Assembly: GCA_020161815.1 (NCBI GenBank) | Contig: JAIUOP010000002.1 | Coordinates: 248,001 to 312,000, forward strand | Reading direction: 5' to 3' | Length of the DNA stretch: 64,000 nt | Source of the DNA: Actinomycetota bacterium | Lineage (GTDB): Bacteria; Actinomycetota; Actinomycetes; Actinomycetales; Dermatophilaceae | Part shown: piece by piece, positions 19,398-29,917 of the stretch | Position numbering within the stretch: position 1 is the stretch's first letter | Layout of the letters: every line of letters starts with the position of its first letter | The notes under the pieces: generated by a model | The model's database searches: none | What the model saw: the letters and a program-made list of their open reading frames with translations, nothing else | What the model was told of the DNA's origin: nothing | Made by a program: the position numbers and the translations under genes

Positions 19398-19420
19398 CCG
19401 GCCCGACTAGGCTGGGCCGG
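19398..19420 (+). promoter_or_regulatory. tkt promoter -10 flanked by inverted repeat
   Basis: A -10-like TAGGCT (19408-19413) lies between the arms of an inverted repeat CCGGCCC (19398-19404) and GGGCCGG (19414-19420). An operator overlapping the -10 box would allow repression of the pentose-phosphate operon. No regulator is identified. Confidence 0.35.
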
Positions 19421-19431
19421 AACCTGCCCGA

Positions 19432-19459
19432 CGGCTCGGCGCACCGGTGCGCCGAGCCG
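19432..19459. repeat. 28-base perfect palindrome in the tkt leader
   Basis: Arms CGGCTCGGCGCACC and its exact complement with no loop, centred between 19445 and 19446, 28 bases before the tkt GTG and just downstream of the likely transcription start. It may act as an operator or as a leader hairpin. It is too far from the ctaB stop to be a terminator of that gene. Confidence 0.7.
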
Positions 19460-19486
19460 GCCCCCGCACCCAGAGAGGCTCTCCAC

Positions 19487-21745
19487 GTGCCTGCAGCATC
19501 GGCCCCGCGACGGACGACCCCCGCTCCCAAGCCCACTCGCGCCGTGACCAGGCCGGTCGCGCGCAAGGCCAAGTGGACCGACCTCGACGTCCGCGCCGTC
19601 GACACCGCCCGCCTCCTGGCCGCCGACGCGGTGCAGAAGGTCGGCAACGGCCACCCCGGCACGGCGATGAGCCTGGCGCCCGTGGCCTACCTGCTCTACC
19701 AGAACGTCATGGTCCACGACCCGTCCGACCCGGCGTGGCTGGGACGCGACCGCTTCGTCCTCTCCTGCGGCCACTCCAGCCTCACGCAGTACATCCAGCT
19801 CTTCCTCTCCGGCTACGGGCTGGAGCTGAAGGACCTCAAGGCGCTGCGCACGTGGGGCTCCCTCACGCCCGGCCACCCGGAGGTCCACCACACCAAGGGC
19901 GTCGAGATCACCACCGGGCCCCTGGGCTCGGGCCTGGCCAGTGCCGTCGGCATGGCGATGGCCCAGCGGCGCCAGCGCGGCCTGCTCGACCCGGACGCCA
20001 AGGCCGGGACCAGCCCGTTCGACCACCACGTCTGGGTCCTCGCCTCGGACGGCGACCTCATGGAAGGTGTGTCGGGTGAGGCCTCCTCGCTGGCGGGCCA
20101 CCAGGAGCTCGGGAACCTCACCGTCGTCTACGACGCCAACCAGATCTCGATCGAGGACGACACCGACATCTCCTTCAGCGAGGACGTGGCGATGCGGTAT
20201 GCCGCGTACGGCTGGGACGTCGTCGACGTCGACTGGCGCAAGTCCGACAAGCCGGCCGGGACGCCGGAGTACGTCGAGGACGTCGACGCCCTGCTCGTGG
20301 CGCTGGAGCGCAGCCGCAAGGGCAAGCGGCCCACCCTCATCCGGCTGCACACCGTCATCGCCTGGCCCTCGCCGACCAAGAAGGGCACCGGCAAGTCCCA
20401 CGGCTCCGCCCTGGGGGACGCCGAGATCGCCGGCCTGAAGGAGCTCCTAGGATTCGACCCCGCCAAGACCTTCGAGGTCGACCGCGACGTGCTCGCGCAC
20501 GCCCGCAAGGTCAAGGCGCGCGGCAAGGCGGCGCAGGCCGCCTGGAAGAAGTCGTATGCCGCGTGGCGCAAGTCCCAGCCCGAGCGGGCGGCCCTGTTGG
20601 ACCGGCTCGTCGCCGGCGAGCTCCCGGAGGGCCTGACAGCAGCGCTGCCGGAGTTCCCGGCCGACGCCAAGGGCATCGCCACCCGCGCCGCGAGCGGGAA
20701 GGTGCTCTCGGCGCTCGCGCCGGTCATGCCCGAGCTCTGGGGAGGGTCGGCCGACCTGGCCGAGTCCAACAACACGACGATGGAGGGCGAGCCGTCCTTC
20801 ATCCCCAGGAGCAAGCAGACGCGGGAGTGGAGCGGCGGCCCCTACGGACGCACCCTGCACTTCGGCATCCGCGAGTTCGCCATGGGCCTGATCCTCAACG
20901 GCATTGCCCTCGAGGGGCTGACCCGCCCCTACGGCGGCACCTTCCTCGTCTTCTCCGACTACATGCGCGCCTCCGTGCGCCTGGCCGCGATCCAGCAGGT
21001 GCCCACGACCTTCGTGTGGACGCACGACTCGATCGGCCTGGGTGAGGACGGACCCACGCACCAGCCGATCGAGCAGCTGGCCTCGCTGCGCCTCATCCCC
21101 GGCTTCGACGTCGTGCGCCCGGCCGACGCCAACGAGACCGCCGCGGCGTGGGGCGCCATCCTGGACAAGGCCCGCCCGGCCGGTCTGTGCCTGACCCGCC
21201 AGGCCGTCCCCACGATCGACCGGGGGAAGGGCAAGGCGGCGACGACGGCCGGCGTGGCCAAGGGTGGCTACGTCCTCCTCGACTCCTCGAGCGCCACGCC
21301 CGAGGTGATCCTCATCGCCACCGGCTCGGAGGTGCACTTGGCGGTCGAGGCCCGCGAGAGCCTGGAGAAGGCCGGCATCGGCACCCGGGTGGTCTCCATG
21401 CCCTGTGTCGAGTGGTTCACCGAGCAGTCGAAGTCCTACCGCGACCGCGTGCTCCCCCCGAGCGTGCGGGCGCGAGTTGCCGTCGAGGCGGGCGTCCCGA
21501 CCGGGTGGCGTGAGTTCGTCGGCGACGCCGGTGAGGTCATCGGCATCGACCACTTCGGTGCCTCCGCCGACGCGGCCACGCTCTTCGAGAAGTTCGGCTT
21601 CACCGCGAGCGCCGTGGTCTCGGCGGCGCGTCGCAGCCTCAAGAACGCCCGGTCCTCGGCCGTCCCCTCCCCCACCGCCGACAGCGCCCGCACCGACAAG
21701 CCCGCGACCAAGAAGCCGGCCCGCAAGGCCGCCGCGAAGGGATGA
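19487..21745 (+). CDS. tkt: Transketolase
   Basis: 752 residues, thiamine-diphosphate enzyme that moves two-carbon units between sugar phosphates. Motifs: [12 protein letters not shown] at the substrate site, the ThDP motif from SDGDLMEG to DANQIS, and [19 protein letters not shown] in the second domain. It is longer than the usual 660-700 residues through a basic N-terminal lead of about 30 residues ([17 protein letters not shown]) and a C-terminal Lys/Ala/Pro tail of about 30 residues ending [14 protein letters not shown] at 19487 has GAGAGG upstream. First gene of tkt-tal-zwf-opcA; tal follows after six bases. Confidence 0.96.
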   Translation: MPAASAPRRTTPAPKPTRAVTRPVARKAKWTDLDVRAVDTARLLAADAVQKVGNGHPGTAMSLAPVAYLLYQNVMVHDPSDPAWLGRDRFVLSCGHSSLTQYIQLFLSGYGLELKDLKALRTWGSLTPGHPEVHHTKGVEITTGPLGSGLASAVGMAMAQRRQRGLLDPDAKAGTSPFDHHVWVLASDGDLMEGVSGEASSLAGHQELGNLTVVYDANQISIEDDTDISFSEDVAMRYAAYGWDVVDVDWRKSDKPAGTPEYVEDVDALLVALERSRKGKRPTLIRLHTVIAWPSPTKKGTGKSHGSALGDAEIAGLKELLGFDPAKTFEVDRDVLAHARKVKARGKAAQAAWKKSYAAWRKSQPERAALLDRLVAGELPEGLTAALPEFPADAKGIATRAASGKVLSALAPVMPELWGGSADLAESNNTTMEGEPSFIPRSKQTREWSGGPYGRTLHFGIREFAMGLILNGIALEGLTRPYGGTFLVFSDYMRASVRLAAIQQVPTTFVWTHDSIGLGEDGPTHQPIEQLASLRLIPGFDVVRPADANETAAAWGAILDKARPAGLCLTRQAVPTIDRGKGKAATTAGVAKGGYVLLDSSSATPEVILIATGSEVHLAVEARESLEKAGIGTRVVSMPCVEWFTEQSKSYRDRVLPPSVRARVAVEAGVPTGWREFVGDAGEVIGIDHFGASADAATLFEKFGFTASAVVSAARRSLKNARSSAVPSPTADSARTDKPATKKPARKAAAKG

Positions 21746-21751
21746 CGTCCG

Positions 21752-22864
21752 ATGACCAGGCACACGCCGCTGCAGGACCTCGCCGCCGAGGGTGTCTCGA
21801 TCTGGCTCGATGACCTCTCCCGGGAACGCCTCACGAGCGGGAACCTCGCCCAGCTCATCGAGACCGGCGGAGTCGTCGGCGTGACGACGAACCCGTCGAT
21901 CTTCCAGGCGGCCCTCGCCGACGGTGAGGCGTATGCCGAGCAGGTCACCGAGCTCGCCGCGGCCCGCGCCACCGTCGACGAGGCGGTCTTCGCGCTGACC
22001 ACCCAGGACGTCCGCGACGCCTGCGACCTGTTCGCCCCGGTCCACGACGCCACCGGCGGCGTCGACGGCCGGGTGTCGATCGAGGTGGACCCGCGCCTGG
22101 CCCGGGACACCGAGGCCACCATCGCGCAGGCCAAGGAGCTCCACGCCGCCGTCGACCGGCCCAACGTGCTCATCAAGATCCCGGCGACCGTCGAGGGCCT
22201 GCCGGCCATCTCGGCCGTCCTTGCCGAGGGCATCTCGGTCAACGTCACCCTGATCTTCAGCCTGGAGCGCTACCGCGCCGTGATGAACGCCTTCCTCTCC
22301 GGCCTGGAACGGGCGCGTGAGGCCGGTCGCGACCTGTCCACCATCCACTCGGTCGCCTCCTTCTTCGTCTCGCGCGTCGACACCGAGGTCGACAAGCGCC
22401 TGAGCGCGATCGGCACCGACGAGGCTCTGGCGCTGCGTGGCAAGGCCGCGCTCGCGAATGCGCGGCTGGCGTACCAGGCCTACGAGGAGGTCTTCTCCTC
22501 GCCCCGCTGGGAGTCCCTCGCCGCCACGGGTGCCCGGCCCCAGCGGCCGTTGTGGGCGTCCACGGGAGTCAAGGACCCGGCATACCCCGACACCCTCTAC
22601 GTCACCGAGCTGGTGGCGCCGGGCACGGTCAACACGATGCCCGAGAAGACCCTCCAGGCCGTGGCCGACCACGGTGAGGTGACCGGTGACACGATCACCG
22701 GTCGCTACGCGGATGCCAGTGAGGTGCTCGACCGCATCGACGCCCTCGGCATCTCCTATGCCGAGGTCACCGACGTGCTCGAGACCGAGGGGCTGGAGAA
22801 GTTCGAGTCCTCGTGGGCGGACCTGCTCCAGCGCCTGGGCGCCGAGCTCGAGAAGGCCAGATGA
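21752..22864 (+). CDS. tal: Transaldolase
   Basis: 370 residues, the long actinobacterial/plant-type transaldolase. It exchanges three-carbon units between sugar phosphates through a Schiff base on lysine; the lysine is in NVLIKIPAT near 147. The N-terminal [11 protein letters not shown] and [10 protein letters not shown] motifs are also typical. Stop codon overlaps the zwf ATG (ATGA). Part of the pentose-phosphate operon. Confidence 0.96.
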   Translation: MTRHTPLQDLAAEGVSIWLDDLSRERLTSGNLAQLIETGGVVGVTTNPSIFQAALADGEAYAEQVTELAAARATVDEAVFALTTQDVRDACDLFAPVHDATGGVDGRVSIEVDPRLARDTEATIAQAKELHAAVDRPNVLIKIPATVEGLPAISAVLAEGISVNVTLIFSLERYRAVMNAFLSGLERAREAGRDLSTIHSVASFFVSRVDTEVDKRLSAIGTDEALALRGKAALANARLAYQAYEEVFSSPRWESLAATGARPQRPLWASTGVKDPAYPDTLYVTELVAPGTVNTMPEKTLQAVADHGEVTGDTITGRYADASEVLDRIDALGISYAEVTDVLETEGLEKFESSWADLLQRLGAELEKAR

Positions 22865-24405
22865 GCCCGGCCCGCGTCACGAGCACGCACAACCCGCTGC
22901 GCGACCCGCTCGACAAGCGCCTGCCCCGGATCGCCGGCCCATGCAGCGTCATCCTCTTCGGGGTCACCGGCGACCTCGCCCGCAAGAAGCTGATGCCGGC
23001 GATCTACGACCTGGCCAACCGCGGCCTGCTCCCGCCGGGCTTCTCCCTCGTCGGGTTCGCCCGTCGCGACTGGGCGACCCAGGACTTCGGCGACATCGTC
23101 CACGAGGCGGTCCGCAAGGGGGCACGCACGCCCTTCCGCGAGGAGGTGTGGAAGTCGCTGTCCGAGGGCTTCCGCTTCGTGCCCGGGACCTTCGACGACG
23201 ACGCCGCCTTCGACACCCTCGCCGAGACCGTGCGGGAGCTGGACCAGACCCGTGGCACCGGCGGCAACCACGCCTTCTACCTCTCCATCCCGCCCGGATT
23301 CTTCGGCCAGGTCTGCCAGCAGCTGCAGCGCAGCGGGCTGGCCGAGTCGGCCGGTGACGCCTGGCGGCGCGTCATCATCGAGAAGCCCTTCGGGCACGAC
23401 CTGGCCTCGGCGCGCGAGCTGAACCGGATCGTCGAGAGCGTCTTCCCGCCCGACTCGGTCTTCCGGATCGACCACTACCTGGGCAAGGAGACCGTGCAGA
23501 ACCTCCTCGCCCTTCGCTTCGCGAACGCGATGTTCGAGCCGGTCTGGAACCGCCACTACGTCGACCACGTGCAGATCACCATGGCCGAGGACATCGGGAT
23601 CGGCGGGCGCGCCGGCTACTACGACGGCATCGGCGCCGCCCGCGACGTCATCCAGAACCACCTGCTGCAGCTGCTGGCGCTGACCGCCATGGAGGAGCCG
23701 GTCTCCTTCGAGGCCCACCACCTGCGGGCCGAGAAGGAGAAGGTCCTCTCCTCGGTCCGGCTCCCCAAGGACCTCGGCGCCAACACGGCCCGCGGTCAGT
23801 ATGCCGCGGGCTGGCAGGGCGGCGAGGAGGTCGTCGGCTACCTCCAGGAGGAGGGCGTCAAGGCCGGCTCCACGACGGAGACGTATGCCGCGATGCGGCT
23901 CGACGTCGCCAACGCGCGGTGGGCCGGGGTGCCCTTCTACCTCCGCACCGGGAAGCGCCTGGGCAAGCGGGTCACCGAGATCGCGGTCGTCTTCAAGAAG
24001 GCGCCTCATCTGCCGTTCAGCGACACCGCCACCGAGGAGCTCGGCGAGAACGCCATCGTCATCCGCGTCCAGCCCGACGAGGGCGTCACCCTGCGCTTCG
24101 GGGCCAAGGTCCCGGGCGCGACGATGGAGGTGCGGGACGTCAGCATGGACTTCGGCTACGGCCGGGCCTTCACCGAGACCTCCCCCGAGGCCTACGAGCG
24201 GCTCATCCTCGACGTCCTCCTCGGCGACCCGCCGCTGTTCCCGAGGCACGAGGAGGTGGAGCTGTCCTGGGAGATCCTTGACCCGGTCGAGCGCTACTGG
24301 GCGCGGCAGAAGGGGCGGCTCGACCAGTACCCCGCCGGCACCTGGGGACCGAAGGAAGCCGATGACATGCTCGCCCGTGAGGGCCGCGAGTGGAGGATGC
24401 CGTGA
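22861..24405 (+). CDS. zwf: Glucose-6-phosphate 1-dehydrogenase
   Basis: 514 residues, the usual length. NADP-binding start [15 protein letters not shown] (about 22-36) and the active-site signature [13 protein letters not shown] with the substrate lysine. It catalyses the first oxidative step of the pentose-phosphate pathway. The ATG at 22861 overlaps the tal stop; opcA, encoding its assembly factor, overlaps its 3' end, so the three genes are translationally coupled. Confidence 0.97.
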   Translation: MSPARVTSTHNPLRDPLDKRLPRIAGPCSVILFGVTGDLARKKLMPAIYDLANRGLLPPGFSLVGFARRDWATQDFGDIVHEAVRKGARTPFREEVWKSLSEGFRFVPGTFDDDAAFDTLAETVRELDQTRGTGGNHAFYLSIPPGFFGQVCQQLQRSGLAESAGDAWRRVIIEKPFGHDLASARELNRIVESVFPPDSVFRIDHYLGKETVQNLLALRFANAMFEPVWNRHYVDHVQITMAEDIGIGGRAGYYDGIGAARDVIQNHLLQLLALTAMEEPVSFEAHHLRAEKEKVLSSVRLPKDLGANTARGQYAAGWQGGEEVVGYLQEEGVKAGSTTETYAAMRLDVANARWAGVPFYLRTGKRLGKRVTEIAVVFKKAPHLPFSDTATEELGENAIVIRVQPDEGVTLRFGAKVPGATMEVRDVSMDFGYGRAFTETSPEAYERLILDVLLGDPPLFPRHEEVELSWEILDPVERYWARQKGRLDQYPAGTWGPKEADDMLAREGREWRMP

Positions 24406-25340
24406 TCGTCGACCTGCCCGACACCACGACGGGTGAACTGTCCAAGCGCCTGGTCCGGATGCGCTCCGAGGTGGGCGCGATGGCACTCTCCCGCGTGCTC
24501 ACCCTCCTCGTCGTCGTGGAGGACGTCGACGCCGAGGCCGCGATCGAGGTGGCCAACGAGGCCAGCCGGCAGCACCCGTGCCGCATCGTCGTCATCGTCG
24601 AGGGGCCGGGGCGCGGACGGGCGCGGCTCGACGGCCAGATCCGGGTCGGCGGAGACGCCGGCGCCAGCGAGGTCGTGGTCTGTCGGCTGATGGGCCCGCT
24701 CGTCAAGCACGCCGCGAGCGTCGTCACCCCCCTGCTGCTGCCTGACAGCCCGATCGTCGTGTGGTGGCCGCGGGTGGCGCCCCGGGACCCGGCTGCCGAC
24801 CCGATCGGCGCGATGGCCCAGCGCCGGATCACCGACGCGGTCCACGTGGCGAGCTCTCCCCGCACCGCCCTCAAGCGGCTCGGCGATGCCTATGCGCCCG
24901 GGGACACCGACCTCGCCTGGGGCCGGATCACCCGCTGGCGCGGCCTGCTCGCGGCCGCCCTCGACCAGGCACCCTTCGAGAGCGTGGAGTCCGCCGTCGT
25001 CGTCGGAGCCCCGGACTCGCCGTCGGCCGACCTGCTGGCCGGGTGGCTCCATGCGCGCCTGCGCTGCCCGGTCCACGTGGAGCGCTCCAAGGCCTCCTCG
25101 GGCGTCATCGGTGTCCGCCTCACCAGGCCCAGCGGGGTCCTCGACCTCCACCGCCCGGTCGAGGGGAATGTCGCCACCCTGACGGCACCGGGCCAACCGC
25201 AGCGGACCATCGCGCTGGCCCACCGCAGCGACGCAGAGTGCCTCGCCGAGGAGCTGCGGCGGCTCGATCCCGACGAGATCTACGAGCAGGCCCTCACCAA
25301 GGGCGTTCCCGGGCTCTCGCCGGCACGCAGCGTCAAGTGA
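24402..25340 (+). CDS. opcA: Glucose-6-phosphate dehydrogenase assembly protein OpcA
   Basis: 312 residues, OpcA family, which in actinobacteria and cyanobacteria supports activity and oligomerisation of Zwf. GTG at 24402 gives the family-typical start [20 protein letters not shown], has GGAGG 7 bases upstream and overlaps the zwf stop (GTGA). Further family-like blocks are SPIVVWWPR and the C-terminal RLDPDEIYEQAL. Overlaps the next gene by four bases. Confidence 0.94.
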   Translation: MIVDLPDTTTGELSKRLVRMRSEVGAMALSRVLTLLVVVEDVDAEAAIEVANEASRQHPCRIVVIVEGPGRGRARLDGQIRVGGDAGASEVVVCRLMGPLVKHAASVVTPLLLPDSPIVVWWPRVAPRDPAADPIGAMAQRRITDAVHVASSPRTALKRLGDAYAPGDTDLAWGRITRWRGLLAAALDQAPFESVESAVVVGAPDSPSADLLAGWLHARLRCPVHVERSKASSGVIGVRLTRPSGVLDLHRPVEGNVATLTAPGQPQRTIALAHRSDAECLAEELRRLDPDEIYEQALTKGVPGLSPARSVK

Positions 25341-25807
25341 GCTGGTTCCGCAAGCGCGCTGAGCCCGACCCGGCGCCGGGGGGAGGCGATGCGGCATCCC
25401 CCGCATCGCCCTCCCCCACCGGGGCCGACGAGGTGCCTGCGGAGACGATCGGCACCTCGGCCCTGCCACCGGAGGAGCGCGCGTCCATCGAGGCGTCCCT
25501 GGCGCGACTCGAGGCCGCCGGGGTCGACCTATCCGACCCGAGAAGCCTGTCGGCGGCCACCGATGCCGGGCAGGTCGAGCGCGAGGCCGCCGTCGCCCAG
25601 GACCTCGCCGTCGGGCTCGGTGAGTACCTCGTGCGGACCGCGGGCTACCGCTGGGTGCTCGTCAGTGATTCCTTCGGCGTCGACCGGGGCGTGGAGAACC
25701 GTCGCGGGACGCGGACCGTGGTGCCGCGGGACCTGATCGCCGCGCGCTGGATGCGCGGCGAGACCGGGTGGCTGCCCGGAGTGCTCGGCCACCTCGCGAC
25801 CCTCTGA
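25337..25807 (+). CDS. Small DUF3806-like protein
   Basis: 156 residues. N-terminal third is a low-complexity Pro/Ala/Gly linker after a basic start (SWFRKRAEPD); the rest is a small domain with GEYLVRTAGYRWVLVSDSFG and GTRTVVPRDLIAARWM, which I match tentatively to DUF3806. No catalytic motif, signal peptide or membrane segment. The GTG overlaps the opcA stop (GTGA), so it is the last gene of the pentose-phosphate operon, where other actinobacteria often have pgl; it shows no likeness to 6-phosphogluconolactonase. Function unknown. Confidence 0.72.
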   Translation: MSWFRKRAEPDPAPGGGDAASPASPSPTGADEVPAETIGTSALPPEERASIEASLARLEAAGVDLSDPRSLSAATDAGQVEREAAVAQDLAVGLGEYLVRTAGYRWVLVSDSFGVDRGVENRRGTRTVVPRDLIAARWMRGETGWLPGVLGHLATL

Positions 25808-25881
25808 GGGCGTCGATGCGCGGGCCCGACCGGGGTGCTGCGCGACGATGCGCACTGCGCGACGGTGCCCGGGTGTGCTCC

Positions 25882-25904
25882 GCGCACCGGCCGGGACGGT
25901 GCGC
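25882..25904. terminator. Hairpin between convergent operons
   Basis: Eight-base arms GCGCACCG and CGGTGCGC with a seven-base loop, in the 115-base gap between the end of the tkt operon (25807) and the end of rbpA (25923). Confidence 0.5.
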
Positions 25905-25922
25905 CTCGCCCCCCACGGAGTG

Positions 25923-26273
25923 CTACTGGATGAGCCCGCGGTCGCGCAGGGACTTCAGCGACTCCTCGAGGATCGCCGCACCGTCGGCGTCGGAGCGCCG
26001 CTCCTTCACGTAGGCGAGGTGGGTCTTGTAGGGCTCGGCGCGCGGCGGAGCCGGGGGGTTCGCCTGATCGGTGCCGGCCGGGAAGCCGCACCGGGGGCAG
26101 TCCCACTGCTCCGGGAGGACGACGCCCTCCTCCTGGGCGAAGCTCGGCCGGGTCTCGTGCCCGTTGGCGCAGTAGAAGCTGATGAAGACCCGCGGAGCGC
26201 TCTCGCCGCGCTCGGCCTCACCCATGGGGCCCGCGCCGACCCTGCTTCCGCGAATCGCGTTGCCACCAGCCAT
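25923..26273 (-). CDS. rbpA: RNA polymerase-binding protein RbpA
   Basis: 116 residues. RbpA binds RNA polymerase and the group 1 or 2 sigma factor and stabilises the open promoter complex in actinobacteria. Seen: the N-terminal MAGGNAIRGSRVGAGPMGE, the zinc-type core FYCANGHETRP ... WDCPRCG, the PYKTHLAYVKERRS linker and the sigma-interacting C-terminal helix ILEESLKSLRDRGLIQ. AGGAGG lies about nine bases before ATG 26273. Single gene after secG on the same strand. Confidence 0.96.
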   Translation of the reverse strand: MAGGNAIRGSRVGAGPMGEAERGESAPRVFISFYCANGHETRPSFAQEEGVVLPEQWDCPRCGFPAGTDQANPPAPPRAEPYKTHLAYVKERRSDADGAAILEESLKSLRDRGLIQ

Positions 26274-26310
26274 AGTCCGAGTCCTCCTGGAACGTCTCGA
26301 GCGGGAAAGG

Positions 26311-26553
26311 TCAGGCGAAGCGGGCCAGGACGCCCAGACCGACGATGCAGGTGAACCAGACGATGGCCACGGCGATGGTGATGCGGTCCAGGTTGCGCTC
26401 GGCCACCGACGAGCCGCCGAGCGAGCTGGACATGCCGCCGCCGAACATGTCCGACAGTCCCCCACCCTTGCCCTTGTGGAGCAGGATCAGGAGGGTGAGG
26501 AAGAGGCCTCCGAGGACGAGGAGGACCTGCAGGCCGATGCGGACGGCGTTCAC
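26311..26553 (-). CDS. secG: SecG preprotein translocase subunit
   Basis: 80 residues, two membrane segments (about 5-25 and 58-77) joined by a loop with LLHKGKGGGLSDMFGGG, the SecG hallmark. SecG assists SecYEA-driven protein export. GTG start at 26553 with AAGGA upstream. In the conserved place after tpiA, separated from it by a strong hairpin. Confidence 0.95.
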   Translation of the reverse strand: MNAVRIGLQVLLVLGGLFLTLLILLHKGKGGGLSDMFGGGMSSSLGGSSVAERNLDRITIAVAIVWFTCIVGLGVLARFA

Positions 26554-26604
26554 GGGGTTCCTTGCTGTCGAGCGAGCTGTCAGGCGGGGGCTGCGGTGCC
26601 TGAA

Positions 26605-26631
26605 CGCCGCGCGGGTGTGGCCCGCGCGGCG
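26605..26631 (-). terminator. Strong hairpin after tpiA
   Basis: Perfect 11-base arms CGCCGCGCGGG and CCCGCGCGGCG with a five-base loop, extended by CTGA/TCAG pairs outside one mismatch. It lies 22 bases past the tpiA stop and upstream of secG, so it ends or attenuates the gap-pgk-tpiA transcript. Confidence 0.65.
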
Positions 26632-26653
26632 ATCAGGATAACCCGAGCAGGGG

Positions 26654-27448
26654 TCAGGACGTCTGCAGGTGGTCCCGGAACCGGCAGATCGCGGTGAACT
26701 CCTCGGCCTCGAGCGAGGCGCCGCCGACGAGCGCGCCGTCGACATCCTCCTTGGCCATGATCGCCGCGACGTTGCCGGACTTGACCGAACCGCCGTAGAG
26801 GATGCGCACGCCGTCCGCGAGGTCACCGCTGTAGAGCTCGGCGAGCTTGGTGCGGATCGCCGCACACACCTCCTGCGCGTCCTCGGGAGTGGCCACCTCG
26901 CCGGTGCCGATCGCCCAGATCGGTTCGTAGGCGATGACGATGCTCTTGGCCTGGTCGGCCGGGAGGTCGGCCAGGCCGGCCTCGATCTGGGCGAGCACGT
27001 GCTCGACCTGACGGCCCTCCTTGCGGACCTCGAGGCCCTCCCCGCAGCAGAAGATCGGGGTGAGCCCGTGACGGTAGGCCGCCTTGATCTTGGCGTTGAC
27101 GACCGCGTCCGACTCGGCGTGGTACTCGCGACGCTCGCTGTGGCCGACGGCGACGTAGGTGCAGCCCAACTTGGCGAGGAAGGCGCCGCTGATCTCACCG
27201 GTGTACGCGCCCGAGTCGTGGACCGAGAGGTCCTGCGCGCCGTACTTGAGGAGCAGCTTGTCGCCGTCGATGAGCGTCTGCACGCTGCGAATGTCGGTGA
27301 AGGGCGGCAGCACCGCGACCTCGACGGCCCCGTGGTCGTGCTTGCCGTCGCGCAGGCTCCAGTCGAGCTTCTGCACCAGGTGGGTGGCCTGGAGGTGGTC
27401 CAGGTTCATCTTCCAGTTGCCCGCCATGAGCGGGGTGCGGGTCGCCAT
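26654..27448 (-). CDS. tpiA: Triosephosphate isomerase
   Basis: 264 residues, glycolytic interconversion of dihydroxyacetone phosphate and glyceraldehyde 3-phosphate. Catalytic residues in AGNWKMN (K13), AVGHSERR (His) and the signature [11 protein letters not shown] (Glu), plus the phosphate loop [13 protein letters not shown] at 27448, AAAGG upstream. Third gene of gap-pgk-tpiA; a long inverted repeat separates it from pgk. Confidence 0.97.
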   Translation of the reverse strand: MATRTPLMAGNWKMNLDHLQATHLVQKLDWSLRDGKHDHGAVEVAVLPPFTDIRSVQTLIDGDKLLLKYGAQDLSVHDSGAYTGEISGAFLAKLGCTYVAVGHSERREYHAESDAVVNAKIKAAYRHGLTPIFCCGEGLEVRKEGRQVEHVLAQIEAGLADLPADQAKSIVIAYEPIWAIGTGEVATPEDAQEVCAAIRTKLAELYSGDLADGVRILYGGSVKSGNVAAIMAKEDVDGALVGGASLEAEEFTAICRFRDHLQTS

Positions 27449-27479
27449 CAGGCGTCACCTTTCGCTGTGGGTTCGTGGA

Positions 27480-27535
27480 CCGTATGCCGTGTGCCCCCTC
27501 CCGCGCGACACGGCGGGCGAGCACACGGCATACGG
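27480..27535. repeat. 15-base inverted repeat built from the GTATGCCG word
   Basis: Perfect arms CCGTATGCCGTGTGC (27480-27494) and GCACACGGCATACGG (27521-27535) around a 26-base loop that itself holds CCCGC/GCGGG. It fills most of the pgk-tpiA gap and could form a stable mRNA hairpin that trims or attenuates the glycolytic transcript. The arm sequence also occurs at 8590-8604. Confidence 0.75.
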
Positions 27536-27545
27536 CCCGAGGGGG

Positions 27546-28748
27546 TCAGCCCTCGAGGATGGAGATGCCGGGGAGGTCCTTGCCCTCGAGGTACTCGAGG
27601 GAGGCCCCACCACCGGTGGAGATGTGGCCGAACTGGTCGTCGGCGAAGCCGAGCTGGCGGACAGCGGCTGCCGAGTCGCCACCGCCGACCACCGTGAGCG
27701 CACCCTGCGCCGTCGCGTCGACGAGCGCTTGGGCCACCGCCTGCGTGCCCGCCGCGAAGGGCGCCATCTCGAAGGCCCCCATCGGACCGTTCCAGAAGAC
27801 CGTCTTCGCGTCGGCCAGCTTGCTCGCGTAGAGCTCGGCGGACTTCGGGCCGATGTCCAGGCCCATCATGTCCGCCGGGATGGCGTCGGCGGCCACGGTG
27901 GCCGTCTCGGTGTCGGCGGAGAACTCCCGCCCGCAGACGATGTCGACCGGCAGGATCAGCTCGACACCGCTCTCCTTCGCCCGCTCCAGGTAGCCCTTGC
28001 AGGCCTCGACGCTGTCGGCGTCGAACAGGCTCTTGCCGATCTCGTGGCCCTGGGCCGCGAGGAAGGTGAAGAGCATGCCCCCGCCGATGAGCAGGCGGTC
28101 GGCCTTGCCAAGCAGGTTGTCGATGACGGCCAGCTTGTCGGCGACCTTCGCGCCACCGAGCACCACGGCATACGGACGCTCCGGGTCCACGGTGAGACGA
28201 CGCAGGACGTCGACCTCGGCCTTGACCAGGCCACCCATCGCCGACGGCAGTCGGGTGGCGACGTCGTAGACCGAGGCCTGCTTGCGGTGGACGACGCCGA
28301 AGCCGTCGGAGACGTAGGCGTCGGCCAGGCCGGCGAGGGCGTCGGCGAACTCGGCGCGATCGGCGTCGACCTTGGCGGTCTCGCCGGCGTTGAAGCGGAG
28401 GTTCTCCAGCATGACGACGTCGCCGTCGGCCATGCCGGCCACCGCTGCCTTCGCGCTCTCGCCCACCGTGTCCGCCGCGAGCGTGACCGGCTGGCCGAGC
28501 AGCTCACCCAGGCGTGCCGCGGCCGGGGCGAGGGAGTACTTCTCCTCGAAGCCGGTCCCGGAGGGCCGCCCGAGGTGGGCGCACACGATGACGCGTGCGC
28601 CCGCCTCGGTGAGGGCCTTGATCGTCGGCACGCTGGCGCGCACCCGCCCGTCGTCGGTGATCGCGCCCCCGGAGAGGGGGACGTTGAGGTCGGAGCGGAC
28701 GAGGACGCGCTTGCCGCGCAGGTCGCCGAGCGAGGCAATCTCACTCAT
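27546..28748 (-). CDS. pgk: Phosphoglycerate kinase
   Basis: 400 residues, transfers phosphate from 1,3-bisphosphoglycerate to ADP. Signature [15 protein letters not shown] near the N-terminus, the substrate region [18 protein letters not shown], and the nucleotide-binding [12 protein letters not shown] near the C-terminus. ATG at 28748, 15 bases after gap. Middle gene of the glycolytic unit. Confidence 0.97.
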   Translation of the reverse strand: MSEIASLGDLRGKRVLVRSDLNVPLSGGAITDDGRVRASVPTIKALTEAGARVIVCAHLGRPSGTGFEEKYSLAPAAARLGELLGQPVTLAADTVGESAKAAVAGMADGDVVMLENLRFNAGETAKVDADRAEFADALAGLADAYVSDGFGVVHRKQASVYDVATRLPSAMGGLVKAEVDVLRRLTVDPERPYAVVLGGAKVADKLAVIDNLLGKADRLLIGGGMLFTFLAAQGHEIGKSLFDADSVEACKGYLERAKESGVELILPVDIVCGREFSADTETATVAADAIPADMMGLDIGPKSAELYASKLADAKTVFWNGPMGAFEMAPFAAGTQAVAQALVDATAQGALTVVGGGDSAAAVRQLGFADDQFGHISTGGGASLEYLEGKDLPGISILEG

Positions 28749-28763
28749 CAGTGATCAGCAGCC

Positions 28764-29783
<1,020 letters not shown>

Positions 29784-29839
29784 CTAGGGATGGGGTGCCA
29801 CCGGTCGATAGCACCGTGTAACCGCTTTGATCCTATCGC

Positions 29840-29855
29840 TGTGAGCGCGCTCACC
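29840..29855. promoter_or_regulatory. CRP/GlxR-like binding site upstream of gap
   Basis: TGTGA-GCGCGC-TCACC, one mismatch from the TGTGA-N6-TCACA consensus of Crp/GlxR regulators; the inner 14 bases are a perfect palindrome. It sits 72 bases upstream of the gap start and after whiA ends. GlxR is known to act on gap in Corynebacterium glutamicum; a cAMP-responsive regulator here is inferred. Confidence 0.55.
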
Positions 29856-29917
29856 CCAGCCCGGTCCGAGGTACGGGCCAGTAGCCGACCGGGAGCCGAC
29901 CGGGCGGTCCGAGGGCG

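Noticed and set aside
17387-20401. Open frame of about 1000 codons on the - strand
   Set aside because: Runs opposite ctaA and tkt and across ctaB in another frame; a shadow of high GC third positions.
29841-29854. LacI-type operator upstream of gap
   Set aside because: GTGAGCGCGCTCAC resembles an ideal lac operator with extra central bases, but the TGTGA-N6-TCAC layout fits CRP/GlxR better.
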